NCBI GenBank assembly: GCA_902537235.1 | Contig: CACBAO010000002.1 | Span: 99,854-163,853 of the forward strand | Direction of reading: 5' to 3' | Length of the DNA: 64,000 nt | From: an uncultured Alphaproteobacteria bacterium | GTDB lineage: Bacteria > Pseudomonadota > Alphaproteobacteria > Rhodobacterales > Rhodobacteraceae | In this document: one piece after another, positions 42,085-53,990 of the stretch | Position numbering within the stretch: position 1 is the stretch's first letter | Layout: the number at the start of each line of letters is the position of its first letter | The notes under the pieces: generated by a model | Databases searched by the model: none | What the model was told of the DNA's origin: nothing | The model's input: only the letters and a program-made list of their open reading frames with translations | Made by a program: the position numbers and the translations under genes

Positions 42085-43010
42085 TATTTTAGAAGACTTT
42101 CTATTGTTTCACAATCAGCCTTCATTTGTGCAATTAACTCTTTTTCAGTGCTAAACTTTAATTCAGGCCTAATAAAGTTAACCAGAGAAATAGATACATT
42201 TTCTCCATATAGGGTTTCATTAAAATCGAATATGAAAACCTCAATATTAGGCTCATAGTCTCCATAAGTTGGTCTGGATCCTATTGATGCCGCGCCCTTA
42301 AATGTTCTTTCCTTATCTTGGGATAAAATCTTAATAAGTACTGCATAGACACCATGTTTGGGAATAATCGTGTTTCTTAACGCAACATTTATTGTTGGAA
42401 ATCCAAGATCTCTGCCTCTTTGAAAACCCTTCTCTACCTCCCCCTCAATTTCATAATAACGAGAAAGCATTTCAGTAACTTCAATTATGGAACCTTCAGT
42501 CAGTTTTTTCCTTAATTCACTTGAAGATACAGTCTTTCCTCCCATCAAAAATGGACTGGCGATATGCAAATTAAGCTTTTTCTGTTGCTGATACCTCTTC
42601 AACAAAGCCACTGAGCCGTCTCTGTTTTTTCCAAACCTGAAATCTGGGCCAACCACAATGTTTTTAACATGAAGTTTTTTTAGAAGTATTGTTTCTATAA
42701 AAGCTTCAGGAGATAAATTCGCAAGTGAATAGTCGAAAGGTATTTCAAAGAGAGCATCGACACCAAAGGAGTTCAAAAATCTTTCACGCGTTTCTGATTT
42801 CATTAGTCTAAACGTAGGTTGATTTTGTTGAAAATATTGTCTGGGGTGAGGTTCAAATGTAATAACGCCTAAAGAGGAACCATCACTTGTTCTCCTTGCA
42901 ATCTCAATAACAGACTGATGGCCTAAATGCATTCCATCGAAGTTACCTATAGCAACTGAGTAGCCCATATTCGTTTTTGGAATATTTTCTATGCGTTTAT
43001 AAACCAACAT
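42084..43010 (-). CDS. ribF: Bifunctional riboflavin kinase/FAD synthetase
   Basis: AIGNFDGMHLGHQSVI, VGPDFRFGKNRDGS, RDLGFPTIN. Confidence 0.95.
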   Translation of the reverse strand: MLVYKRIENIPKTNMGYSVAIGNFDGMHLGHQSVIEIARRTSDGSSLGVITFEPHPRQYFQQNQPTFRLMKSETRERFLNSFGVDALFEIPFDYSLANLSPEAFIETILLKKLHVKNIVVGPDFRFGKNRDGSVALLKRYQQQKKLNLHIASPFLMGGKTVSSSELRKKLTEGSIIEVTEMLSRYYEIEGEVEKGFQRGRDLGFPTINVALRNTIIPKHGVYAVLIKILSQDKERTFKGAASIGSRPTYGDYEPNIEVFIFDFNETLYGENVSISLVNFIRPELKFSTEKELIAQMKADCETIESLLK

Positions 43011-43018
43011 GCTGTTTC

Positions 43019-43462
43019 CTAATCAAACTTTCTACTGGGAGCTAATACAAGTGCTTCTCCCGCTAATACTACTTTTTCATTCACTTTACACCTACAATCT
43101 AATGTAACTCGCCGATTTGAGTAAATTATATTAGTAACCTTTACCGTAGTTGTGACTAATTGACTGGGGAGAACGGGTCTAATGAATTTTAGCGTTTGAC
43201 TTAAGTAGACCGTTCCATGTCCAGGTAACTGTTCTGCGATTACTGCTGAAATTAAGCTTGCGGTAAGCATACCATGAGCAATTCGTCTGCCGAAAATAGT
43301 TTGCTGTGCATATTCTTCATCTAAGTGGACAGGGTTTTGATCACCTGAGACTTTAGAAAATAGTAGGATATCATTCTGTGTGATTTTGCGCTCAAGCGTT
43401 CTACTCATACCTATTTCCAGGTCTTCTACACATATCGTTCCCTTTTCTATACTTTTTGTCAT
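43019..43462 (-). CDS. MaoC-like (R)-hydratase
   Basis: SKVSGDQNPVHLDEEYAQQTIFGRRIAHGMLTASLISAVI. Confidence 0.9.
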   Translation of the reverse strand: MTKSIEKGTICVEDLEIGMSRTLERKITQNDILLFSKVSGDQNPVHLDEEYAQQTIFGRRIAHGMLTASLISAVIAEQLPGHGTVYLSQTLKFIRPVLPSQLVTTTVKVTNIIYSNRRVTLDCRCKVNEKVVLAGEALVLAPSRKFD

Positions 43463-43515
43463 AATTTTTTTTTGTGAAGAAGCTTAAGTGAGACTAAAAA
43501 CGTAGTTATGATTAT

Positions 43516-44400
43516 TCATTCAAAAAATTTGATAGCATAGTCTACACGTACTTCATTATTTTCTATTGTTTGATCTAGTTTTCTTTTGTCGATGATCGTG
43601 TTACTGCCTTTCTTAATTAAATGCATTTTTTTCAACAAGCCTCCAACCACTAGAAGCGAATCAAGTTTTTCATTGTTTGCACCTCTAATGTCTGTGTTAA
43701 GTCCATCTCCTATGCATAGAATTGATTCTGCCTTGTGCTCATTAACTTTGTTTAAAAAAGAATATACGTCTTGGTAAATATTATTATATGGTTTGCCAAA
43801 ATATATTACATTGCCTCCCATTTTTTCGTAAATTGATGCAATTGTGCCGGCACACAGTTCTCTTATTTCACCAACATCCACCACCAAATCAGGGTTTGCA
43901 CATAAAAAAGTCAATTGCTTTTCTATTCCAATCTTAAGTATATTTTCGTAACCAGATAGTTGGTCTCTTGAAGGATCAAATGGCTCAGTACAAACGATTA
44001 AATCTGCTTTTTCAATATTTTCTATCTCTATTAATATTCTCTTTTCATCTATCATATCTTTGTAAATACTATGATGTCTTTTCCCTCCAATATGGAAAAC
44101 ATTCAATCTATTTTCACAAATTTCACTGATATAATTAGAAGTAAGCTCTCCTGACGTTAAAAGCATGTCATAGTGAGTTTTTTTTATGCCGAGGTTTTCT
44201 ATCTGGTACTCAACGTTTGCAATTGGTCTTGGGGCATTTGTTACTAAAACAACTTTGCCATTTGACGCCTTGAAATCCTCGAGGGCTTTGATAGCTCTAG
44301 GGAAGCTTTTTACACCATTATGCAAACAGCCCCATAGGTCGCAAATCACCGCAGTATATTTTTCCGATATTTCAGAGAAAGTTCTTATTATGTCTGTCAA
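43516..44400 (-). CDS. HAD-superfamily hydrolase (IIA, TIGR01459-like)
   Basis: VICDLWGCLHNG, VLVTNAPRP, GDGLNTDIRGANN. Confidence 0.85.
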   Translation of the reverse strand: MTDIIRTFSEISEKYTAVICDLWGCLHNGVKSFPRAIKALEDFKASNGKVVLVTNAPRPIANVEYQIENLGIKKTHYDMLLTSGELTSNYISEICENRLNVFHIGGKRHHSIYKDMIDEKRILIEIENIEKADLIVCTEPFDPSRDQLSGYENILKIGIEKQLTFLCANPDLVVDVGEIRELCAGTIASIYEKMGGNVIYFGKPYNNIYQDVYSFLNKVNEHKAESILCIGDGLNTDIRGANNEKLDSLLVVGGLLKKMHLIKKGSNTIIDKRKLDQTIENNEVRVDYAIKFFE

Positions 44401-44530
44401 AAGAATTAAAGACCCAAATTAATTACCACTTTTTTGTCTCTTGCGTTGATAAAATATAAAAATAAAAAATGCAAGAACCCCAGTTGTATAAAATTTTTAA
44501 AAAAATTATAAAAAAAAGTGACTAGAGATA

Positions 44531-44558
44531 TTGACAACCACGAAATCTTGCATAAATA
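44531..44558 (+). promoter_or_regulatory. Candidate groESL promoter
   Basis: Perfect TTGACA at 44531-44536 with a weak AT-rich -10 (TAAATA, 44553-44558) at 16 nt spacing. Confidence 0.35.
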
Positions 44559-44632
44559 AAAGCGCTAGGCGGGGAGGTCTCTTCCATAGGGACTATAACC
44601 TTTGATTTATTTTTTATATGAGGAGATTCTTA

Positions 44633-44920
44633 ATGGCTTTTAAACCTTTGCACGACCGTGTTGTGGTTCGTAGAGTTGACAGCGAAGATAAAACATCCGG
44701 TGGACTAATAATACCTGACTCTGCACAGGAGAAACCAGCAGAAGGCGAGGTTGTCTCAGTTGGAGCTGGTGCGAGAGATGATGCTGGTAAATTAATTCCG
44801 ATGGAATTGAAATCAGGCGATAAGATTTTGTTTGGTAAATGGTCTGGCACTGAAGTGAAAATCGATGGTGAGGAATTACTCATCATGAAAGAAAGTGATA
44901 TATTGGGAATAATTTCCTAA
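44633..44920 (+). CDS. groES: Co-chaperonin GroES
   Basis: [45 protein letters not shown] 44633 after GAGGAG. Confidence 0.97.
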   Translation: MAFKPLHDRVVVRRVDSEDKTSGGLIIPDSAQEKPAEGEVVSVGAGARDDAGKLIPMELKSGDKILFGKWSGTEVKIDGEELLIMKESDILGIIS

Positions 44921-44943
44921 GAATTTTTAACAACACAAATTGA

Positions 44944-46611
<1,668 letters not shown>

Positions 46612-46631
46612 CTCTGATGAGCATCGAATTT

Positions 46632-47702
46632 TTAGAGAAGGGGAGTTTCAGCTCCCCTTTTTTTTACTAGGTTAACATGGCCCATTTTTCTTCCCGGACG
46701 AGAAACCTTCTTTCCATAGATATACACTTTCGCTAACTCTTTTTCCAAGAGATCGCTAGTTACTTTTCCAATTAAGTTGTACATAACAATGTCAGAATGT
46801 CTTTCGGTAGATAGTAAGGGTAATTCCGTAATCGCCCTAATGTGTTGTTGGAACTGGCTGGAATAGCTGCCATCCATGGTCCAATGTCCAGAATTGTGTA
46901 CCCTTGGTGCGATTTCATTAACAAAAAGCTCTTTGCCTTTTAAAAAAAATTCTACTCCCATAACTCCAATGTAGTCGAGATCGCTGACTATTTTTTTTGC
47001 AATCTCAGTAGCATCATTTTTTAGTGCTGTACTAATCGAAGAAGGTAAAGTCGTGGTTATAAGAATTCCATGTTCATGAATGTTTTCTCCAGGTTCAAAA
47101 GCCTTGGTATTGCCCTCTTTACCCCTCACTATTATCACGGATAATTCCTTATCAAATCTAAGTACTTCCTCAGCTATTGATGGAGAAAGTTTATTTCCAA
47201 TAAAATGTTCACTAATATCATCTTGTGTTCTGATTAACACTTGTCCCTTCCCATCATAACCTAGCCTTCTTGTCTTTATGAGAATGGGTTTCTTTATTTT
47301 AATTAGATATTTCTCAATATCAGAAACTCCATCAATTTTATAAAATTGTGTCGTTTTAATCCCCAGAGAATTAAGATAACTTTTTTCAGTGTATCGATCC
47401 TGAGAGATTTTAAGAGCTGTTACAGAAGGTCTTATGTCCACGATCTTCTCTAATTCTTCTAGCGCTTTCGTATCTATGTTTTCAAATTCATAGGTTAGTA
47501 CATCTATATTTTTTGCAAAAGCGACAAGCTTTTCATTGTCATCATAGTTACCCAATACTGTTTTGTTAGCCACTTGTGCTGCAGGACAATCTCTATCAGG
47601 ACAGTATATATTTATTCTAAAGCCTAATTCAGCTGCGGCTATGGCTAGCATCCTTGCTAATTGCCCCCCACCAATAATTCCGATTGTCCTATTCGGGTTC
47701 AT
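46632..47702 (-). CDS. purK: N5-carboxyaminoimidazole ribonucleotide synthase
   Basis: GIIGGGQLARMLAIAAAELGF, EIAPRVHNSGHWTMDGS. Confidence 0.95.
   Translation of the reverse strand: MNPNRTIGIIGGGQLARMLAIAAAELGFRINIYCPDRDCPAAQVANKTVLGNYDDNEKLVAFAKNIDVLTYEFENIDTKALEELEKIVDIRPSVTALKISQDRYTEKSYLNSLGIKTTQFYKIDGVSDIEKYLIKIKKPILIKTRRLGYDGKGQVLIRTQDDISEHFIGNKLSPSIAEEVLRFDKELSVIIVRGKEGNTKAFEPGENIHEHGILITTTLPSSISTALKNDATEIAKKIVSDLDYIGVMGVEFFLKGKELFVNEIAPRVHNSGHWTMDGSYSSQFQQHIRAITELPLLSTERHSDIVMYNLIGKVTSDLLEKELAKVYIYGKKVSRPGRKMGHVNLVKKRGAETPLL
46640..46665 (+). terminator. Rho-independent terminator downstream of groEL
   Basis: GGGGAG-tttcag-CTCCCC followed by eight T; overlaps the purK 3' end. Confidence 0.85.
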
Positions 47703-48192
47703 CCTTCACTCGGTTTGTTGTATCTGCTCGCCAGTTTGAAATTTTTTGGCTAATGGATTCATCTGAAACTGCTAAAATCTGTAAGGCAAAGATGGCGCCA
47801 TTGAAAGCACCTGGTGAACCAATTGCCATAGTAGCAACTGGATAACCTTTTGGCATCTGTACTATCGAATAAAGACTGTCAATTCCATTAAGATCGGTTG
47901 CGCTTATGGGTACTCCAATTACTGGTATGTCAGTTTTTGAGGCAATCATTCCCGGCAAGTGGGCTGCTCCTCCAGCTCCAGCAATGACAACTCGTATATT
48001 TCGTTTTCTAAGTGAATTTGCATATTCGTACATCCGGTCTGGAGTTCTATGAGCAGATACAATTTTTTTTTCAAACGAGACATCAAGCTTTTCCAACAAA
48101 TCGCATGCCACCTTCATTGTGGCCCAATCTGATTGACTTCCCATTACTACAGATACTAGGATGCTTTTTTCATTTTTCATTATTGATCTCAC
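47689..48192 (-). CDS. purE: N5-carboxyaminoimidazole ribonucleotide mutase
   Basis: VVMGSQSDWATMKVACDLL, SAHRTPDRM, AGAGGAAHLPGMIAS. Confidence 0.96.
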   Translation of the reverse strand: MRSIMKNEKSILVSVVMGSQSDWATMKVACDLLEKLDVSFEKKIVSAHRTPDRMYEYANSLRKRNIRVVIAGAGGAAHLPGMIASKTDIPVIGVPISATDLNGIDSLYSIVQMPKGYPVATMAIGSPGAFNGAIFALQILAVSDESISQKISNWRADTTNRVKDEPE

Positions 48193-49117
48193 TTAGATAT
48201 TTCTCAGCATCTAAAGCTGCCATACATCCCATTGCGGCCGAAGTTACTGCTTGCCTATAAACATTATCAACTAAATCTCCAGCAGCAAAAACACCAGGGA
48301 TAGAGGTCTTTGTAGTTCCTGGTACAGTAGACACATAGCCGCTATCAAAAGTCTCTAGTTGATCTTTAATGAGAGCTGATGCGGGAGAGTGTCCTATTGC
48401 AACGAACACCCCTGAACAATTGATTTCAGATAATTCATTGCTTGAAGTATCTTTTATCTGAATTCCAGTTACTCCTAAAGGATTATCTTCTCCGAAGACA
48501 TCTGTTACTTGCTTATTCCACATGATTTCTATTTTTTCATTTCCAAAGAGACGTTTTTGTAAGATTTTTTCGGCTCTTAACTCATCTCTTCTATGGATCA
48601 AATAAACTTTAGAAGCAAACTTTGTTAGGAAAATTGCTTCTTCAACGGCCATGTTCCCCCCTCCAATTACCGCAACTATTTTGTCTCTATAGAAAAAACC
48701 GTCACACGTAGCACATGCTGAAACTCCAAAGCCTTTGTATTTTTCTTCATTATCTAGCCCCAACCAATTTGCTTGTGCTCCCGTAGCTAAAATTACTGAT
48801 TCTGTAAAATATTGTGTGCCACTATCTGTTTCAACAAAGAAAGGTCGTTCTGTAAGATTTATTTTTGAAACATGTTCCGAAATTATTTCACATCCCAGAT
48901 TACGCGCATGATCTTCCATATTTCTCATTAAGTCTGGACCAAGTATTTCTTTCTCCCCTGGCCAATTTTCAACCTCCGTAGTTATCGTAAGCTGTCCACC
49001 AGGTTGTATTCCCTGAAAGAGGATTGGTGATAACATAGCACGTGAGGCATATACAGCTGCTGTATAGCCTGCTGGACCGGAACCAATTATTAAGAGTTTT
49101 GTTTTTTTTGGAGACAT
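48170..49117 (-). CDS. trxB: Thioredoxin reductase
   Basis: IIGSGPAGYTAAVYASRA, CATCDGFFYRDK, GGGNMAVEEA, AAGDLVDNVYRQAVTSAAMGCMAA. Confidence 0.96.
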   Translation of the reverse strand: MSPKKTKLLIIGSGPAGYTAAVYASRAMLSPILFQGIQPGGQLTITTEVENWPGEKEILGPDLMRNMEDHARNLGCEIISEHVSKINLTERPFFVETDSGTQYFTESVILATGAQANWLGLDNEEKYKGFGVSACATCDGFFYRDKIVAVIGGGNMAVEEAIFLTKFASKVYLIHRRDELRAEKILQKRLFGNEKIEIMWNKQVTDVFGEDNPLGVTGIQIKDTSSNELSEINCSGVFVAIGHSPASALIKDQLETFDSGYVSTVPGTTKTSIPGVFAAGDLVDNVYRQAVTSAAMGCMAALDAEKYLSEINNEK

Positions 49118-49142
49118 ATTATCCTCGATACTTTTTGATAGG

Positions 49143-49904
49143 TTACAAACTAATTATTGAAGCCATTCGACCGAAGTCTTTCTCGGACCTATGATAGGCC
49201 CTTCTATTGGAAAAAAATAATTCAGGATTTTCGTAAGTACACAAACCAAGATTGTTTATATCATATACTCCAAACAGATTAAATCTACTTTCGATAAACA
49301 AAATAAGATCAAAAAAATAACTACCATCCTTTTTGATAAAAAAGTTTTCGAAATAAGGATCAGTCTTTATAAAGCTTTCGACAAAGTCTGGTTTTACTTC
49401 ATAACAGTCGCTAGAAATTGTTGGACCAATTGCAACTGATATTTTTTCTAGATCGACGCCAAGGTCTCTAAGAAAAGTCAAGGCATTTTCACAGATTCCT
49501 GTAAGAGCTCCTTTCCAGCCTGCGTGAATAGCTAATATGAATCCGCTTTCGCTCTCATAAGCCAAAATAGGAGAGCAATCAGCAGTTAGTATTCCGATAC
49601 CAATACCTTTTAGATTTGTTATTACCGCATCTACTGGCTTGTGACTTAATTTGTCAAAGTCAGTTTTTTTATCAATAAATACTACATTGGCTGTATGCTG
49701 TTGGTTTGGAAAGAAAACTTTTTGACTTGAAATTTTAAGCTCATCCATGACTAACGCCCTGTTCGCATCGATATTGACTTTTCTGTCGCTTGTTTTTTCT
49801 GACAAGTTTAAACTTGAGTAAATGCCCGTTGACACTCCACCTGATCTGTCAAAAAAACCATGCTTAACATATTGCAAGTTTTTACTTTTGAACAAATTAA
49901 CCAT
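49143..49904 (-). CDS. pgeF: Purine nucleoside phosphorylase YfiH/PgeF family (laccase-domain)
   Basis: QQHTANVV, ILTADCSPILAYE, HAGWKGALTGI, GPTISSDCYEV. Confidence 0.92.
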   Translation of the reverse strand: MVNLFKSKNLQYVKHGFFDRSGGVSTGIYSSLNLSEKTSDRKVNIDANRALVMDELKISSQKVFFPNQQHTANVVFIDKKTDFDKLSHKPVDAVITNLKGIGIGILTADCSPILAYESESGFILAIHAGWKGALTGICENALTFLRDLGVDLEKISVAIGPTISSDCYEVKPDFVESFIKTDPYFENFFIKKDGSYFFDLILFIESRFNLFGVYDINNLGLCTYENPELFFSNRRAYHRSEKDFGRMASIISL

Positions 49905-49905
49905 A

Positions 49906-50967
49906 TCAGTTCAGGCCTTCTAGATGTCTTTTATTTTTTGTTATAGCAATAACTTTAAAAAGGGAACCCATTTTATCAGGATCAATTAGTCTATTTATTT
50001 CGGAGTTGACTATTTTTGCTTTATCCGAACTTACATTTTTGGTTAAGCTTTTCCGCCGCTCCATTATTCCAAGTTCGAGAAGAAATTTTTGTTGCTCTAT
50101 AACTGGCGAAACATACAAATTTTTTTTTCTAGCTATTTCTCTTAGCAGATTGAAATTAACGTGTGAACTTAAATCACTTTGTCCTGGTTTTTCTAAAATA
50201 CTTTCAAATTTATGCTTGTTCACCGCTTGCAGGGTATCCCCTAAACCTGAAATGTTTCCATAATCGATCACTAACAAAACACCATCATATTGAATTAAAT
50301 GATTGCAAATATTTGAAAAAATTGAGACGGTCTGTTCAGAATACTCCAGTGTATCCCCTGTCTTGAAATCTGAAAAAATACTGTCACTTGGTACCCAGAT
50401 ATTATTATCTAAAGTGAAACAGAGTGTTTCATTTTTTATTGTTACTTTTTTTTCATGCCAGCCCTCATTACTTTTCACATATTGGTTTATAGGAAGGGCA
50501 TCAAAAAATTCATTTGCAATAATTATTTGTGGCTGAATACTCAAGGCTTTGATATCTGATATCCACTTTACATCTTTATTTCTGAGATTTTCTTTCTGTA
50601 GGGTCATTAATCTTTCGGATTTTTCCAAAATTGTTATGACAGGGTCTATTTTATTATTGGTAACCTTACAAATAGTTCGAATGGCGTCCTTTAGAAGTGT
50701 TCCTCTCCCAGACCCAAGCTCTGTTATGCATAAACTTTTTTTATTTATAAATTGCTGGTAAAAACTCAATGACCACAGTCCAATAAGTTCACCAAATACT
50801 TGAGAGATATCTGGAGAGGTGATGAAATCACCATTTCGGCCTAATACTTGATTGGAAGTGTAATAACCATTTTCATCATCCCACAAGCAGATTTCGATAT
50901 ATCGTGATAAGCTTATTGGGCCAACTTTTTTAATTAAATCTTTTATCTTTGTTTCAATTTGCATCAA
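49906..50967 (-). CDS. SAM-dependent methyltransferase, MidA/NDUFAF7 family
   Basis: DFITSPDISQVFGELIG, ELGSGRGTLLKD, ANEFFDALPINQYV. Confidence 0.9.
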   Translation of the reverse strand: MMQIETKIKDLIKKVGPISLSRYIEICLWDDENGYYTSNQVLGRNGDFITSPDISQVFGELIGLWSLSFYQQFINKKSLCITELGSGRGTLLKDAIRTICKVTNNKIDPVITILEKSERLMTLQKENLRNKDVKWISDIKALSIQPQIIIANEFFDALPINQYVKSNEGWHEKKVTIKNETLCFTLDNNIWVPSDSIFSDFKTGDTLEYSEQTVSIFSNICNHLIQYDGVLLVIDYGNISGLGDTLQAVNKHKFESILEKPGQSDLSSHVNFNLLREIARKKNLYVSPVIEQQKFLLELGIMERRKSLTKNVSSDKAKIVNSEINRLIDPDKMGSLFKVIAITKNKRHLEGLN

Positions 50968-51859
50968 TAGTTCGCTTGGTAACGAATAGAATCATTAATA
51001 GCCCAAAAATAATCATTGGAACTGTGAGAAGTTGACCCATTGATATGCCTATACCCGGGAAAAACTCAATTACATATCCATACGGGTTTTCGTTTGTTAT
51101 AAAAAAAGCGTCTGGCTCTCTTAGAAATTCAACTGAAAACCTTATAACGCCATATCCAACCAAAAAAGAGCCAAAAATGATGCCGGGCTTTTTAAGCGCT
51201 TTTGAGTAAAAAGTGAGATAATAAAAAATCAACATCAAAACGATACCCTCAAAAAATGCTTCATACAATTGCGACGGATGCCTGAAACAGTTTATTTCAG
51301 TTGTGCTTGGGCAAAATTGACCCTGACCTTTTGTAAACTTGATTCCAAATGTCGAGGTTGTTGGTTTACCCCACAGCTCACCATTTATAAAATTTGCAAT
51401 TCTCCCTAAAAATAATCCTGGAGGGGACGCAAATGCAATCAAATCACCTAAAGATAACAGGTTAATTCTTCTTCTTATGCCAAATAGTATGCCGGATATT
51501 AATACTCCTAAAAAACCCCCATGAAATGACATACCTCCTTCCCAGATATATATAACTCTTATGGGATTATCGAAGTAATACGCAGGTGCATAAAACAAGC
51601 AATATCCCAACCGACCGCCTAAAATAATTCCCAATATCATATAAGTGATTAGATCATCTATTTCGTTTCTTTCAACAATGCTATTACCACCAATCCAAAG
51701 GTCCTTTTTTTGTACTAGTTTCAACATAAAAAACCAGGCTAAAAGTATACCAGCAATATAGGATAAACCATACCATTGAACGTTGAGACTTAACCCTAAC
51801 AAATTTATAGAAAAGGCGGTCTCATGTATATTCGGATATTGAAATATTTTTTCCTCCAA
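50954..51859 (-). CDS. lgt: Prolipoprotein diacylglyceryl transferase; start trimmed from ORF 51991
   Basis: QWYGLSYIAGILLAW, GGMSFHGGFLG, GRIANFINGELWGKPT; the longer ORF would run into divergent ubiK. Confidence 0.94.
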   Translation of the reverse strand: MEEKIFQYPNIHETAFSINLLGLSLNVQWYGLSYIAGILLAWFFMLKLVQKKDLWIGGNSIVERNEIDDLITYMILGIILGGRLGYCLFYAPAYYFDNPIRVIYIWEGGMSFHGGFLGVLISGILFGIRRRINLLSLGDLIAFASPPGLFLGRIANFINGELWGKPTTSTFGIKFTKGQGQFCPSTTEINCFRHPSQLYEAFFEGIVLMLIFYYLTFYSKALKKPGIIFGSFLVGYGVIRFSVEFLREPDAFFITNENPYGYVIEFFPGIGISMGQLLTVPMIIFGLLMILFVTKRTIDAN

Positions 51860-51922
51860 AAAAATAAATTTCCACTTATATTTTTGTTTAACGTTAAAAT
51901 AGAAAAAATTAAAGGAGAATCG

Positions 51923-52162
51923 ATGCAATTTAAAAACCCATTTATTGATAATCTTTCTAAAGCTATGGCAGATGCATTTGGTGCAGCACATTCAGCAAAA
52001 AACGAAGCAGAGAACGTGTTGAAGACATGGTTAGACGGCTGGTTGGCTGACAGAGATTTTGTAACAAGAGAAGAATTTGAAGCACTTAAGTTAAGTGTGG
52101 AAGAATTGAGGAAAAGAAGTAAGCCACCATCTGCGAAAGTGAAGAAAAATTTAAAAAGCTAA
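51923..52162 (+). CDS. ubiK: UbiK/BMFP-domain accessory factor
   Basis: DNLSKAMADAFGAAHSAKNEAENVLKTWLDGWLADRDFVTREEFEALK; AAAGGAG Shine-Dalgarno; ATG 51923. Confidence 0.8.
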   Translation: MQFKNPFIDNLSKAMADAFGAAHSAKNEAENVLKTWLDGWLADRDFVTREEFEALKLSVEELRKRSKPPSAKVKKNLKS

Positions 52163-52265
52163 TATTTAACAAGATATAGCGTATAAAACACACGCATAGC
52201 TAATTATAGTAGAGATTTCAAAGTTTTGTGGGTATACTGAAAGAAAAACGAGGAGCAGTAACCCC

Positions 52266-52769
52266 ATGACCCGAGCAACATCAATTATATTTTTAGATGA
52301 AACACATCCAATAGATGCCCTAGAAATAATAGCGCATGAAGAAAATTGGGAATTTTCTAGAGATGACGATAATGAGATAATCGTTAGAATAGACGGAGGT
52401 TGGAAAAATTATACCGTCACCGCGAGCTGGGATGTATCACGAAACCTCTTTAAAACTACTTGTACATTCAAAATGATGCCGCCAAGAAAAAAGCTAATAA
52501 AGCTCTATGAAACTATCAATTTAGTTAATAGTAGTGATGTTGATGGTAGCTTTACTTATGACAATGATGAGCAATTAATGCATTACAGCACGAACATATT
52601 ATTTTCTGACGAATTACTTGTTTCCAATACAGAACTTAGAGATTGGATTAAATCTTCTATTGAAACAACAGAAAAATTTTATCCGACCTTTCAAAAGAGC
52701 TGTTGGGGAGAAGTAATGCCAAAAGATGCTATGTCGGCAGCTTTTGGAAAAATAGCAGGTCACGCTTAG
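52266..52769 (+). CDS. YbjN-domain protein
   Basis: YbjN-like fold pattern (YTVTASWDVSRNLFKTTCTFKMMPP), upstream of proC. Confidence 0.8.
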   Translation: MTRATSIIFLDETHPIDALEIIAHEENWEFSRDDDNEIIVRIDGGWKNYTVTASWDVSRNLFKTTCTFKMMPPRKKLIKLYETINLVNSSDVDGSFTYDNDEQLMHYSTNILFSDELLVSNTELRDWIKSSIETTEKFYPTFQKSCWGEVMPKDAMSAAFGKIAGHA

Positions 52770-52778
52770 TTTATATAA

Positions 52779-53603
52779 ATGACTGCGGAAAAGAAAATAA
52801 ATAAACAAATTAAAATTATTGGTTGTGGTAAGATGGCGTCTGCAATCCTAGACGCTTGGTTAAAAAAATCAGTAGCCCCCGAAAATATTTATGTGGATGA
52901 TCCTAAACCCTCTGAATGGCTACTTGAAAAAAAGAAAGATGGGTTGAATATAAATACTAGAGAGGATATTCCATTTGATTATTGCTTTATAGGAGTAAAG
53001 CCGCAGTCTCTTGATGAAATTAAATTAAAGCTAAAAGCTCTTTCAAAAAAAAAAGTTACTTTCGTTTCAATGCTTGCTGGGATCAGAATAAACAGACTCG
53101 AAAGAATTATTGGCAAAGATGAGTCGATTGTGAGGATAATGCCCAACTTACCTGCAGAGATACAAAAAGGGGTTACAGCAGTTAAAGAAAATGAAAGGGT
53201 TGAACCAAAACAGTCAAAAAACTTGGCAGTTTTATTAGAGACTTTTGGAGAAATAGTATGCTTCTCCGAAGAGAGTAAATTTGATGCTATAACGGCAATT
53301 TCAGGTTCGGGGCCAGCCTATATTTTTCTTATTGCGGAGTTGATGACAGAGGCTGGTATTAATATGGGACTTTCTCGCGACGAGTCCTTTAAATTGGTAA
53401 AACATACAATCGATGGTGCTGGAAGCCTTATAGTCAATTCATTACTAGGGCCACAAAAACTAAGAGAAAACGTAACTAGTCCTGGAGGAACGACTCATGA
53501 GGCTTTGGCCATAATGATGAATAAGGAAAATGGGCTGTCAAAAATTTTCTCATCTGCAATAGAAGCAGCAGCGAAAAGATCAAAAGAATTAGGAAAAGTT
53601 TAG
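52779..53603 (+). CDS. proC: Pyrroline-5-carboxylate reductase
   Basis: IIGCGKMASAILDAWL, VRIMPNLPAEIQKGVTA, AISGSGPAYIFLIAELM, TSPGGTTHEAL. Confidence 0.95.
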   Translation: MTAEKKINKQIKIIGCGKMASAILDAWLKKSVAPENIYVDDPKPSEWLLEKKKDGLNINTREDIPFDYCFIGVKPQSLDEIKLKLKALSKKKVTFVSMLAGIRINRLERIIGKDESIVRIMPNLPAEIQKGVTAVKENERVEPKQSKNLAVLLETFGEIVCFSEESKFDAITAISGSGPAYIFLIAELMTEAGINMGLSRDESFKLVKHTIDGAGSLIVNSLLGPQKLRENVTSPGGTTHEALAIMMNKENGLSKIFSSAIEAAAKRSKELGKV

Positions 53604-53646
53604 ACTTTTAATTAATGCTTTAAATTTAAACTTTTGATATTTTTAT

Positions 53647-53976
53647 ATGATGCCTGATTTTTTTGAAACGGAAATGAGAGTTGGTGAGATCATTAAAGCT
53701 GAAATCTTTAAGGAAGCTAAAAAACCAGCATACAAATTGTGGATAAATTTTGGAGAGGAGTTGGGAGTGAAAACATCGTCTGCTCAAATTACGGCACTTT
53801 ATACAACTAAAATGCTTGTAGGAAAGTTGGTAATAGCTGTGACAAATTTGGAGCCGAAGCAAATTGGTCCATTTATCTCAGAAGTTCTGGTGCTTGGTGT
53901 TGATGGAAAAAATGATGGTGATATCATCTTAATCTCGCCAGAAGATAAAGCGAATATTGGTAATAGGGTTCATTAA
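53647..53976 (+). CDS. CsaA-like tRNA-binding-domain protein
   Basis: DFFETEMRVGEIIKAEIFKEAKKPAYKLWINFGEELGVKTSSAQIT. Confidence 0.88.
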   Translation: MMPDFFETEMRVGEIIKAEIFKEAKKPAYKLWINFGEELGVKTSSAQITALYTTKMLVGKLVIAVTNLEPKQIGPFISEVLVLGVDGKNDGDIILISPEDKANIGNRVH

Positions 53977-53990
53977 GAGGGACAAGTTGA

